The notes: generated by a model from the sequence alone, not told the origin. A stretch of 64,000 bases of DNA from Microcebus murinus (GCF_040939455.1 NC_134136.1:72658501-72722500), one strand, 5' to 3'; counted from the first letter of the stretch, positions 47,064-58,326 are shown. Translations and numbers: made by a program.

Positions 47064-47701
47064 TTATAAGGACTCTGGCCTGTGCTCTACAGTCACTGGC
47101 TGCATGGGTGGGTCTTTATTTGCAGAAGTCATCTTCTCCAGGATCTTTTGTTCTGGGGCTAGCCGAACCCGTCTCTTATTTTGATTTGGTTTCTTATTTT
47201 GATTCCTTCTCTGTTGATTCTGTCTCTTATTTTGATTCTGTCTCTTAGTTTGACTCCATTTCTTATTTAGCTTATGGTAATAAACACATATTGTTGATCT
47301 TGCTTTTTTAAGCTTTTTTGAATGGTTGGTAGATGTTTGAGATTTTTTAATTGAACTCCCCTGAAGGGAACTTTTTGCCATCATTTTTGCCTTTGGGACC
47401 TGTAAGGGCAACAGGGTGAGCCCAGAAGGGCATTAGTTTGGAGAAATATGAGGACTACATGGGAAGAAGGTCTTTATGAAAAGGGCTTTGGGCTGATGAG
47501 GGGTTTTCTGTCAGGCAAGGACAAGGTAGAAGTCTTGGGGGCAAAGTCAATGGGGAAGCTTGGTTGGAGTCATCTTACCTCCACACTATCTATGAACCTT
47601 GGTTGACAGAGAATCTTTCTCTTCTTCTTCCCTTTGGTCCTCGAGGTCAATTGTACAATAACTGTCCTAGGATTCTGTGGTTTTCTGATCACCTTAGTCA
47701 T
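47064..47701 (-). CDS. Two-exon gene for a small, strongly basic protein (candidate spermatid nuclear basic protein)
   Basis: Exon 1 is 47701-47579 (ATG at 47701; 41 codons, MTKVIRKPQNPRTVIV..., ending at GAG). Exon 2 is 47399-47064 (111 codons plus TAA). The 179-bp intron has a GAG/GTAAGA donor and a CTGTTGCCCTTACAG/GTC acceptor, and it is phase 0, so both exons join without a shift. The 152-residue product has 27 Lys and 14 Arg against 7 acidic residues by my count, two cysteines and one tryptophan. Motifs include GKKKRK (residues 24-29), KKLKKAR, and a run of QNK/QNQ-type repeats (KRQNQNKRQNQQRRNQNKK) before a mildly acidic, Pro-containing tail ending EHRPESL. No signal peptide, membrane segment or histone fold is visible. 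The compact layout (TATA, tiny intron, short UTRs) and Lys/Arg content recall spermatid transition proteins. I infer chromatin or DNA binding in germ cells. I cannot name an orthologue. The real gene ends extend to about 47720 and 46945. Confidence 0.72.
47400..47578 (-). other. Intron of the basic-protein gene (GT-AG, 179 bp)
   Basis: The donor GTAAGA follows GTGGAG. The acceptor has a C/T tract (CCCTGTTGCCCTTACAG). The intron falls between complete codons. The frame after the acceptor is open for 111 codons and the frame before the donor for 41, which is unlikely by chance with sites this good. Confidence 0.72.
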
Positions 47702-47719
47702 GATAAAGCTATAAACTGG

Positions 47720-47830
47720 TATACCCTAGAGCCCCTGACCTCCCTCTATATATACCTTCCCCAGAACAATGAGGAGCCACACCCTTTAGTTTGATTGGTC
47801 AACAAGGTGTTTCCCTAGCCAATGGTGGCT
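47720..47830 (-). promoter_or_regulatory. Promoter of the basic-protein gene: TATA and CCAAT boxes
   Basis: On the minus strand TATATATA (47747-47754) lies about 46 bp before the ATG. A CCAAT box (ATTGG on plus, 47794-47798) lies about 40 bp further upstream. A GGGTGTGGC (CACCC-type) element sits between them (47776-47786), and a second ATTGG-type motif, in the opposite orientation, is at 47819-47825. This spacing is typical of a TATA-driven, tissue-specific promoter and predicts a start near 47720. Confidence 0.65.
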
Positions 47831-48289
47831 TGGGAAGCCTTAGACATCACAAAGTACTAATTCAGACATCTCCATAGGGTGGGGAGGTTGCCAGGAGGCA
47901 ATGATGTGGCTTTTATATCACAAAGCACCACTCCCAAAACCTCCCTAGAGGATATTCTGGGGAGGCAGAGGTGCTCTGGGTGGATAAAGGGGGCTTTTAT
48001 TTAGCATCCTATAAAGAATCTTCCCAAACTGACTTAGCAGCTCTCTTCTTCTCCCAGGTTCAATTCTAGAGAGTCACATGATAGAGAGAGGGTATTTCCT
48101 CCAAGTCATTCCCCATGGATACTTCTATTCCATGGTTCATTCTGTTCTCTACCACCCTTCACCATTCCCTGATATTTTGTACATCTTACCTAAAATCCTT
48201 CCAATCTAATGTGGCCATATTTAAGTATTGATGAAGTCTGGATTATCCAAATTATCTCCTATTATAATAGCTGAATTTTTTTAAGAAAG
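47831..48289. other. Upstream flank of the basic-protein gene, unassigned
   Basis: No repeat or open frame can be named. It may hold further upstream control sequence. Confidence 0.4.
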
Positions 48290-48642
48290 ACAAGTACTGT
48301 CAAAGATGTAGAGCAACTTGAATTCATATACAATGGTACCATGAACATAAAGTGGTACAATCACTTCAGAAAACTGCGTGGTAGTTTCCTAAAATGTTTA
48401 ACAAAACTCCTATGGATCCAGCCATGAGCACTTAGATATTTATTCAAGAGAAATGAAAACTTATCTATACAAAAACTTGTATAAAAATGTTCATAGTAGC
48501 TTTACTTGTAATAACTAAAAACTGGAAAATGCAAATGAAAATTGCCATCAATAAGTGTTTGGGTGAACAAAGTATGGTATAGTCTTACAAGAGAATTTTA
48601 TTCAGTAATACAAAGCAATAAAATTTGGTATATGATGGTTAA

Positions 48643-49146
48643 TTTTAGGTGTCAACTTGACTAGATTTAGGAATACCCAGATAGTTAATAAAGCATTACC
48701 TTAGGGTGTTTCTATGAAGGTGTTTCCAGAAGCAACTGGTATTTGAATCAGTAGATTGAGTAAGAAAGATCCACCCTAACCCAATGTGGGAGGGCACCAA
48801 CCAATTGACAGGGGCCCAGATAGAACAAAAAGGTAGAGGAAAGGCAAAATCAATCTCTCTTATGCAACTGCTACAGCCTCCTTTCCCTATCCTTGGATAT
48901 CAGAACTCCAGGTTCTTCAGCCTTTTGACTCAAGGACTTGCACCAGTGCCCCCCACTCCAGGTTCTCAGGCCTTCAGGCTTGGATTTAGCCATGCTACTG
49001 GCTACCTTGGTTCTTTAGCTTGTAGATGGTCTATTTTATGATTTCTATGCCTTAATAATTGAGCCAATTACTCTAATAAAATCTCCCATATATATTTTCT
49101 CTCTCCCTTTATATATCTATATCTATATATATAAATATATATATAT

Positions 49147-49177
<31 letters not shown>

Positions 49178-49258
49178 TACACACATACACATATTTCTTA
49201 TTTGGTCTGTTATTCTGGAAAACCCTAATATGTGGTACTTCCAACAACCTTGGTGGAT
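48643..49258 (+). mobile_element. LTR-like mammalian repeat (family not fixed)
   Basis: The pattern 'tgatggttaattttaggtgtcaacttgac', 'atttgaatcagtagattgagtaag', 'ccaatgtgggagggcacc', 'gagccaattactctaataaaatctcccata', 'tctggaaaaccctaatatgtgg' is a familiar old mammalian repeat. It is probably an ERV-L-class LTR. It contains its own AT/GATA microsatellite. Confidence 0.6.
49111..49178. repeat. (TA)n and (GATA)n microsatellite
   Basis: TATATC/TATATA run, then seven or so uninterrupted ATAG units (49149-49178). Confidence 0.95.
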
Positions 49259-49520
49259 CCAAGAAACAAACAAACCAACAAACAAAAACATGGTGAGTGA
49301 AAGAAATCACACACAAAAAAAGAGTACATAATGTATGATTCAATTACATAAAACTTACAAATGCAAACTATATGACAGAAAGCAGACCATTAATTGCCTG
49401 AGGTAGGGGTGGCAAAGAGAAAGAAGAGAAATTATATGTGACATTTTAAATACATGCAGTTAGTTATATCAATTATTGCTCAATATTATTAAAACAGCAA
49501 TAACAAACAAACAAAGGTGG

Positions 49521-50090
49521 GGCAATAAGAAAGTACTGTAAGGAATAAAGGAGGTGAAAATCCAGCTGACTGCCACTACCTTTCATCTTTACATATGCAA
49601 ACATTTACAGAAATGTTGCTGCCTAAGGTCAGTGATCTGCAACAAATTACTACCAATTTTCTAGATATTATTCAACATTAAGACAGATTAAATGGTTGAG
49701 AAATGCAGAGGCTGCAGCAAAAAACATGCATTTGAGAATATTATAAGTCTACTTACAATAAAAATGGATGGACTTTCCTCCTCTTTTGCCTTCAAAACCT
49801 CACAATAATAAATCTTACCATGAAATCTAACACCTATATGAGCCTCAGTTAGCATGGCAGTCTGGCATATGTTGTCCTAAATTTTCACCCCTGGAATAGA
49901 GGGGAAGATATAGAAGGGGATGTAAAAGGGCACTGAATGCAATAGGGAATATCAGACCCAGCATAAGATTGGGAAGCCTGGTGACATTTATAGTGCTCGA
50001 TATCTGGAGCAACTTTTTGAACAATTAGTTAGGCAAAACAAGGGATTGAATGCAGCACTTATTCTGCACTTGCTATTTAACTTTGAATGA
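49521..50090. other. Unassigned stretch
   Basis: No gene or repeat can be named. Confidence 0.45.
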
Positions 50091-51104
50091 GAAAGTCACC
50101 TGCTTATAGATGACCATATAATTTATCATACACAATTTGCAAAGACCAGTCCAGCCCTACAGGAAGTTCTCAGACCTGCCTTCCATACCGATCAGGGCAA
50201 TAGACACTCCTCAAAGTAAAATCATCAAAGAATTCAAGACTAGATCTTGAACTGCATGATGGCTCAAGGAGTAAGACAAAGCAACAGGACTTCACCCAAC
50301 AATATGAATAGAAATCTTCCTCCAATTTCAAACGTCTAAATAAATGTAAATAGTTTAAACTGTCCTCTGATGAGACATAGACTGGTATAGTGGATAAAAA
50401 TCTACAAGCCTAGTAGCTTCTGTCTACAGGAAACACATCAAACTCACAAAGATGCCTCCCAGCTGATGATCAAGGGATGGAAAACTCTCATCCAGGCAAG
50501 TGGAAGTCAAAAGAAATCAGGGGTAGTTATGCTATTTGCAGACAACATAAGCTTTAAAATAACAAGAGTGAAAAAGGATAAAGATGGCCACTTTATAATG
50601 GTGAAAGGGAAGATCCAACAAGAAGATTTAACAATTCTTAATATTTATGCATCCAATGCAGGAGCACCCAATTACATAAAGCAAACCTTGTCTTATCTAA
50701 ATGGCATGTTAAACAATACTTCCATAGTAGCAGGGGACTTCATCACTCCACTGAATGAACTGGATAGATCCTCCAAACAGAAATTAAGTAAAGAATAAGG
50801 GGTTTAAGCAAAGCTCTTGAGCAAAAAGGTCTTACAGATCTCTATATAACATTCAACCCAAATAAAGTTGAATTTACATTCAGCAGCTCATGGATCCTTT
50901 TCCAAAATTAATCATAGACTAGGTTGTAAAGCAGATGTCAAAAAATTCAAATGAACAGAAATAATACCATATGTCTTCTGTGATCATAGTGGTATAAAAT
51001 TAGAGTTCAATTCCTATAGAAACACTCAACTCCTCACAAAGTCATGGAAACTAAACAATCGATTATTGAATCATTGGATCAAGGAGGAAATTAAGAGGGA
51101 AATC

Positions 51105-51473
<369 letters not shown>

Positions 51474-52228
51474 GAACAAAATGATAATGGAGCCACATGT
51501 TACCAAAACCTGTGGGATACAGCAAAAGCATAACTGAGAGGAAAAATAATAGCAATAAACTTCACATCCAAAAAAATAAAAGAAGGTTAGATAGCAACAA
51601 CCTAATGAAGAGACAAGAAATTGGAAAACGAAGAGCTAACAAATTTCAATCCTAACAGAAGAAATATAACTAACTTCAAAGCAGAACTAAATAAAATGGA
51701 GAATGAGAGAATTATACAGAAGATCAAAAAACCAGAAGCTGGTTTTTCAAAAAGAAAAACAAAATGTATAGCCCTCTGGCTAGACCGACAAGAACTCAAA
51801 GGGAAAGGACTCAAATAAACTCAATAAGAGATGAAAAAGGAGAGATCACAACAGACATCACAGAAATACAAAACATTATGTTTGACTACTATAGAAATCT
51901 ATATACCCCAAAAACTACAGAATGAAGATGAAATGGAAAAATTCCTGGATTCATACAACCTCCCTAAGTTCACCCAGGAGGTAACAGAATTCCTGAATAG
52001 ACCAATTTCAAGTGCAGAAATTGGAGCAGTAATTAACAACCTCCCCAAACGGAAAAATCCCGGACCAGATGGCTAAATTTCAGAGTTATACCAAACATAC
52101 AAAGATGAACTCATATCTATACTACCTATACTAGAAGTTATTCCACAACACTGAGAAGGATGGTATCCTTCCAACTCATTCTACAAAGCCAATATTACCT
52201 TGATACCAAAGTCAGGAAAGTAAGTTAA

Positions 52229-52336
<108 letters not shown>

Positions 52337-52469
52337 TGACCAGGTGGGCTTTATTCCAGAGATGCAAGTATGTTTCAACATACACAAGTCTATAAATGCA
52401 ATTCACTTCATAAATAAAATCAAGAAAAAGACCATATGATTCTGTCAGTAAATGCAGAAAAAGCATTGA

Positions 52470-53779
52470 GGTTTTGATTTGCATTTCCCTGCTGATTAGG
52501 GATGTTGAGCATTTTTTCATATGTTTGTTAGCCATTACTCTGTCTTCTTTTGAAAAGTTTCTGTTCATGTCCTTTGCCCACTTTTCGATTGGGTTGTTTG
52601 ATTTTTCTTGCTGATTTTTGTGAGTTCTAAGTAGATTCTAATTATCAGCCCCTTATCAGATGTGTAGGATGTGAAAATTTTCTGCCATTCTGTGGGTTCT
52701 CTGTTAGCTCTCCTGACAGTTTCTTTGGCTGTGCAGAAGCTTTTTAATTTGATCAGGTCCCATTTGTTTACTTTTGTTGCTGCTGTGATTGCCTCTGGGG
52801 TATTCTTCATAAATTATTTGCCTAGGCCAGTGTCTAGAAGAGTATTTCCAATGTTTTCCTCTAGAATCTAATAGTTTCACACCTAAGGTTCAAGTCTGTT
52901 ACCTACTGTGAGTTTATTTTTGTGAGAGGTGAAAGGTGTGGGTCTTGTTTCAGTCTTCTACATGTGGCTATCTAGTTTTCCCAACATCATTTATTGAAAA
53001 AGGATTCTTTATCCTATTGCATGTTTGTGTCTGCTTTGTCGATGATTAGTTGGCTATATGAGGATGGTTTTATATCTGGGTTCTCTGTTCTGTGCCACTG
53101 GTCAATGTCCCTGTTCTCGTGCCAGTCCCAAGCTGCTTTAATTACTATAGCCTTGTAGTATAGTTTGAAGTCTGGTAAATTTATACCTACCATTTTGTTT
53201 TTATTGCCTAGGATTGATTTTGCTATATGGGTAATTTTTTGGTTCCATATGAAGTGTAAAATTATTTTTTCTATATCTGTGAAAAATGATGATATTTTAA
53301 TAGGGATTATATTGACTCTGTAGATCACTTTGGGTAGTATAGACATTTTAACAATGTTGATTCTGCTGACCCACAAGCATGATATGGTCTTCCACCTGTT
53401 TACATCCTCTGCTATTTCCTTCTTCAGTGTTTCGTTGTTCTCCTTGTAGAGGTCTTTTACCTCCTTAGTTAAATATATTCCTAGGTACTTTCTTTTCTTT
53501 GTTGCTATTTTGAAGAGAATTGAGTCTTTGATTTGGTTCTTACTTTGACTGTTGTTGGCATTTATGAATGCCTCTGATTTCTGTGTATTGATTTTGTATC
53601 CTGAGACCTTACTGGATTCATTTATCAGTTCAAGGAGTCTTTTGGTTAAATCTTTGGTGTTTTCTAGGTATAATATCATATCATCAGCAAAGAGTGAGTG
53701 TTTGATCTCTTCTGCTCCCATTTGGATGCCCTTAATTCTGCTCTCTTGTCTGATTGCTGTAGGAAAGACTTCCAGCATT
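52470..53779 (-). mobile_element. Intermediate-age L1 ORF2 fragment (RT to C-terminus), both ends lost
   Basis: The antisense piece runs from near the C-terminus ('aggttttgatttgcatttccct') to the RT ('atgctggaagtctttcctacagc'). The frame 53778-53014 (254 codons) reads [56 protein letters not shown] and [17 protein letters not shown] text. It has no 3' UTR or poly(A). Confidence 0.88.
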
Positions 53780-54448
53780 TTTAAAGACAGGTGTCTAAAA
53801 CTTGGCCATTCCTCATCCTTAGATTGTATTAGTTCTAGGTGGGGGTAAGCAATCTATGATGTTGGATGTATTGCTCCTCAAAAGATATATTTAATATCTT
53901 TTCATTTTCTTCTATTGGTTATGATATCAAAGTATATGTTCTTTTACTATTAATATTTCCTCCCTCATACTATGCAGTACTCAGCACTTACATGAATAAC
54001 AGTGATGACCAGGATGTTCTCAGAATAGCCATGGTCAATATAAATGTTAAAGAAGATTTTTGTCTGGTTGCCTTTGCAGAAAATCTATGTTTAGAGCACT
54101 GCAGTTATCCATGTCAGATCAGCATTGAATCTATTCAGTGCAAAGAATGGCAAAATCATTTCTTGAGTGAGTCTCAAATATAATACAGTTTCAGTGGGGC
54201 ATTTTCATTTATTGATATGACATTAGGTAAAACTGAATACTGAATAAAATAGAACAGTATTAATAAACTGTAGAGTATTCTGTCCTCTGATTTATTTAGG
54301 GCTCTTGGGAGAGGGGCTTGTTACCAAAGGGCAATTACATGAGACACCTTTGCTAGGAATGACTGAAGTCTCCTTCAAATTATTAAACATTCTTAAACAT
54401 TTTAATTCCTTAAGAAGAATCTCTGAGGAAGATAAGCTCCAAAATGGT
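53780..54448. other. Unassigned, single-copy-looking DNA
   Basis: Two short plus frames (53866-54183; 54305-54526) lack recognised domains. Confidence 0.45.
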
Positions 54449-54526
54449 GTTTATCTATTTTCTCAGCACAGCCTAGTATACCCATTTGACAGTTGTCTGA
54501 GAGACAGTGCAGAAAGAAAATTGTGA
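54449..54526 (+). repeat. 78-bp sequence duplicated at 56342-56420 (copy 1)
   Basis: A pyrimidine tract plus CAG is followed by 60 bp that matches the second copy at all but two bases. Both differences are silent in the same frame (HSLVYPFDSCLRDSAERKL-stop). The left part looks like a 3' splice site (TCTATTTTCTCAG). Confidence 0.85.
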
Positions 54527-55740
54527 TGGTGGTCTTAAATTAATAGCAATCTTAAATTAATAGTAAAAAAAAAAGTAACATTTTGGACGGTCGTAGATAA
54601 ACAAAACTGAAGGATTTGGAGAAATGAAATTTGTATATATAGAGAAAAGGAACATAATGAATATATAATTACTAAAAAGCATCTTCTCTCTTTTCTTCTG
54701 AGGATAAAAAGCAATATCACCAAAATTTAATCTCTGGTCAAGCATTAGCAAGAGGACACGATCTAACTTCACACTATACCAACTACTCTCTCTTGCTCCT
54801 TTGTTTCTACTCTATGACAAATTATTTCCTTACTTTGAAAGGATCTTTAAAATGTCTTCAGTAATTCTGTAATTCTTTCCAATTGTAGTCTGAACAACCA
54901 GTATCATGAATTCCTTTTTAAATCTTAACTTCTTGGAAACAAAGAACATTCCAATAAACTGACATTGCTTGCATCATTTATTTAATGCCCATTCCCTTAT
55001 AAAAGTCTCAAAATGCAGCACTCAGAAATGCAGCTGCCCTTGTTTGCAGTGACTTTCCCACAGATCCGATAAATGTCACTTATGCTTTCATTAAGAAAAC
55101 ATTACCCCCCACTACCCTGGATTTTTAGATATTTACTCACTGATAACAGGGACACATATGCCTCACTTGGAGTAGATGTGTTGGTTCCTCAAAGGCTTTT
55201 CAAAAATCAATAGTGCACAGTTTTATCCATGAAATCATAGAGAAATTATGCTACTTTGAAATTTCAAAGTGTTTTCGTCTATGTTTCTGATGGATCTTCA
55301 GTTGTCAGAAGGCTCTTCAATGGCCCCCTTGTAGCCATGTGTAGTAAAGGACCTGTAAATAGCCATGAGAATAACAGAGAATTTAAGAAGTTATTAAGTC
55401 AACCTTTGAGATTTATTTAGATTTTCCTATATCACTTTAGGTTTTGGTAACACTCCCCTGTATTTAGGTTGGAAAAAAATCAATAATGTCAGCCTACTAA
55501 ATCTTCCAAAATCATCAGGGAAACCGTCTCAATAAAGAAGGGCTTTCTGAGTTATTCCTTCCCCTCCCCTACTATTCACATTTCAGCTACTTTTCTAAAA
55601 GCGTCTTTGAAATCACATATCCTTTTGGTCAGTGCTAGAAGAAGAGGGCTTTCTGACTACGAAGCCAGCTCCTTCTTAGCAACAGATGACACACACGCAC
55701 CCGGAATATCTACAAGCTTTGTCTGTGCTTTCTGTGTGTC
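54527..55740. other. Unassigned, single-copy-looking DNA
   Basis: No gene, RNA or repeat can be named. Confidence 0.45.
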
Positions 55741-55779
55741 TCTTGTATGATCAGTGACAATTTGCTTAGTTTCCCCTCA

Positions 55780-55990
55780 CCTGCTTCCTAGCTAGTAATT
55801 ACCCAAAGATAGAATATTTGTGTAACCCTGACTTACAGCATTAGAATAGGATGTAATTGTACCCAGTGTAATTGGCTTCAGTGGCAGAGCCCCATTAACC
55901 TGGCACAGCTGTTTTTAAAGCAGCCTGTGACCTAGCTCATTAACATTTATCTTCAATAATAAGAAAAGTTATGACCTTTGCTGTACCTGT
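55780..55990. promoter_or_regulatory. Candidate conserved non-coding element / enhancer (speculative)
   Basis: This non-repetitive stretch is dense in homeodomain-type and bHLH-type words: TAATTA at 55796-55801, TGTAATTG twice (about 55853 and 55868), CATTAAC, and the E-box CAGCTG at 55906-55911, then CTCATTAACATTTA. It contains no open frame and no repeat signature. The regulatory role is inference only. Confidence 0.3.
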
Positions 55991-56341
55991 CTTAATGTAT
56001 TTATGTGGACATGTCATCTAGGATATCAAAACATACAGTGTCATGGAAATCCAGAGGCAAGCCAACTTTCTATATTCATTGGATCAAAGTAACTGAAAAT
56101 TGAGTTCCAAATGTGATGCAAATGAAGGACACAATCCACACTTAAAGAGGATCCTGAGAGGTCCAGTGCAGGAAAACCCTTTTGCTGGAGAGTTACCCTC
56201 ATCCCCAGGGACCCTTCCTCTTCAACAACACAGTCACTCAGTTCCTGAATGCTGAGCTCTGTGCCTGGAGGAGGGGCACGGGAAGATTCCCCAGTACACA
56301 TGTATTCCTACAGTATAATAGCTACAAGAACAAAGCAGGGA

Positions 56342-56420
56342 GTTTATCTTTTTTTCCCAGCACAGCCTGGTATACCCCTTTGACAGTTGTCTGAGAGACA
56401 GTGCAGAAAGAAAATTGTGA
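56342..56420 (+). repeat. 79-bp sequence duplicated from 54449-54526 (copy 2)
   Basis: TCTTTTTTTCCCAG precedes the same 19-codon block and TGA stop as copy 1, about 1.9 kb away in direct orientation. Flanks on both sides are unrelated. Confidence 0.85.
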
Positions 56421-56608
56421 CGGGTTCAAATCTCAGGTTGGGTCTGAAAAGGCCAGGTAAATATAAGAATGGTGCTTATCCACTCTGGGCTCAGTTCATG
56501 CATGTGTAACTTCAGAATGTTGGCTTAAGTGATATCTAGGATTATTTCAAAGTAAAGATTTCAAAACAGCAAAATAGATGTCATATTTTACTTTTGAAAA
56601 TATCTGAA

Positions 56609-56700
56609 TGGTCTCCCATCCAAGTACTAACCAAGCCTGACCCTGCTTAGCTTCCAAGATCAGACGAGATCTGGCACGTTCAGGGTGATGTAGCTGTGGG
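56609..56700 (-). pseudogene. 5S rRNA pseudogene, 3' truncated
   Basis: The minus strand reads 'catcaccctgaacgtgcc', 'agatctcgtctgatcttgg', 'aagctaagcagggtcagg' and 'ttggttagtacttggatggg', then 'agacc'. This is 5S rRNA from about nucleotide 1 to 91. The last 30 or so nucleotides are missing and several substitutions are present, so it is not a working 5S gene. Internal promoter blocks (A box and C box regions) are still recognisable. Confidence 0.92.
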
Positions 56701-56702
56701 AG

Positions 56703-57600
56703 AACCTATTTGCTCTCTACACTTCTGATAAAGGTCTAATAACAAGAATCTATCTAGAACATAAAAGAATTAACAAGAAAAAAATTAAACAACCCCGTCT
56801 AGAAATGGGCAATGGAAATGAACAGAAACTTCTCCAAAGAAGACAAAATAAAGGCCTGCAAACATATAAAAAATGCTCAACATCTCTAATCATTAGAAAA
56901 TTGCAAATCAAAACTACAATGAGATACCACCTAACCCCTGTGAGAATGGCCTGTATCAAGAAATCCCAAAACAACAAATGCTGGTGAGGATGTGGAGAGA
57001 CAGGAACACTCTTACACTGCTGGTAGGACTGAAAATTAGTGCAACCTTTGTGGAAAAAAATTTAGAGATACCTCAAACAGCTAAAAATAGAATACCATTC
57101 CACCCAGCAATAGCATTGTTGGGCATCTGCCCAAAAGAGCATAAGACATTCTATTACAAAGACATCTGCACCCGTATGTTTATGGCAGCACAATTCACTA
57201 TTGCAAGGTCATGGAAACAACCCAAGTGCCCGTCAACTCATGAGTGGATAATTAAAATTTGATATATGCTCACAATGGAATATTACTCAATTCTAAGAAA
57301 TGACAGTGAGCTAGCACCATTTATGCTATCCTGGATTAAGCTTAAGCCTGTTATCCAAAGTAAGGCAGCACAAGATCTGGAAAATGGGCTCCACATCTAC
57401 TTGCCATCAAATTGTACTGAGTGATTAAAACTATGGTGCTCAAATGGTGGTAGTGTTCACCAGGGATTTGGGGGTGGGGGAAGACCTACATCTTAGGGAT
57501 TTGGCGAGCATTGTTGGGGGAGGGGAATACCTCTAACCTTTCTTAGGGGGAAGCAAAGATATACAATGTAACCAAAATGTCAAAAAAAAAAAAAAAACAC
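56703..57600 (+). mobile_element. 5'-truncated older L1 (ORF2 C-terminus, 3' UTR, poly(A))
   Basis: It starts inside ORF2 ('tgctctctacacttctgataaaggtctaataacaag'). It includes the frame 56978-57262 ([41 protein letters not shown]), a G-rich 3' UTR ('gggggtgggggaagacc') and 15-16 A at 57582-57597. It is head-to-head with the 5S pseudogene. Confidence 0.88.
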
Positions 57601-57804
57601 AAAACATTTATCAGGTGGTGGGCAGGTGGGAGGGGGAGGAGGGGAAGGGTATATACTTACATAATGCGTGTGGTGCGCACCACCTGGCTGTTGGACAAGC
57701 TTGAAGCTCTGGCAGAGGGAAAGGGGTAGAAGGGGCAATATATGTAACCCTAACAATATTTGTACCCCCATAATATGATGAAATAAAAGGGAAAAGAAAA
57801 AAAT
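57601..57804 (+). mobile_element. Second L1 3' UTR scrap with A-rich tail
   Basis: 'ggtgggcaggtgggagggggaggaggggaagggtatatac', 'gtgcgcaccacctggctg', 'gggcaatatatgtaaccctaac' and 'gtacccccataatatgatgaaataaaag' form the older 3' UTR type, in sense. It directly follows the poly(A) of the previous element. Confidence 0.85.
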
Positions 57805-57818
57805 AAAATATCTGAATG

Positions 57819-58326
57819 CAATTATATTGTATCACATCAATTCTCCCTTTTATTCAGAGACAAGACCCCAAGAGACCTGTGTCTGATAAAGGCAACCCAA
57901 GAATATTTTGCTAATTAAAAGAAAAAAAAAGTTTGTGTGTTGAGAGCTTTAGAATGTGCTAGAACAACAGAAAGTTCTTTACCTGATAATTTGATTTTAT
58001 GTTAGTGTTATGTTTTAACTCGTCCAGGCTATGGTACTTAGTTATTTAAACCACTAATCTACATGTTTCTGTGAGTATTTAGTAGGTGTAGTAAACATCT
58101 ACAATCAGTTGACTTTAAGAAAAGGAAATTACCCTTGATGAGCTGGGTAGGCCTCATATAATCAATGGAAAAGCTTCAAGAGCAATATTGAAGTTTCCCC
58201 GAAGAAGAAATTCTGCTTGTGGACAACAGCCTCAGCTCCTTCCCAAGTTTCCAGACAGCCTTCCCTATGTATTTCTGACTTGCCTAATCATACAACGCAA
58301 TTGCACAAGCCAATTTTATGTGTATA

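Larger units (their letters stand above)
48290..49520 (+). mobile_element. Ancient L1M 3' end, split by an LTR-like element
   Basis: ORF2-end text ('tatacaatggtaccatgaacataaagtggtacaatcacttc', 'atggatccagccatgagcacttagatatttattcaagagaaatgaaaac') runs to about 48640. L1M 3' UTR text resumes after about 49258 ('attcaattacataaaacttacaaatgcaaac', 'catgcagttagttatatcaattattgctcaatattattaaaa'). Confidence 0.7.
56597..57818 (+). repeat. 14-bp direct repeats bracketing a composite retro-insertion
   Basis: AAAATATCTGAATG occurs at 56597-56610 and again at 57805-57818. Between the copies lie an antisense 5S rRNA pseudogene, a sense L1 3' part with poly(A), and a second L1 3' UTR with A-rich tail. Confidence 0.85.

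Noticed and set aside
53866..54183. 105-codon frame with Cys residues as a small secreted protein
   Set aside because: A hydrophobic stretch is present, but there is no proper signal peptide at the start, no splice or promoter signals and no recognised family.
54305..54526. 73-codon frame ending in the duplicated 19-codon block, as a complete gene
   Set aside because: The upstream part has no similarity to the second copy and no clear start context. Only the duplicated block itself is kept as a finding.
56609..56700. A functional 5S rRNA gene
   Set aside because: The 3' quarter is missing and substitutions are present. It is a retro-inserted pseudogene.
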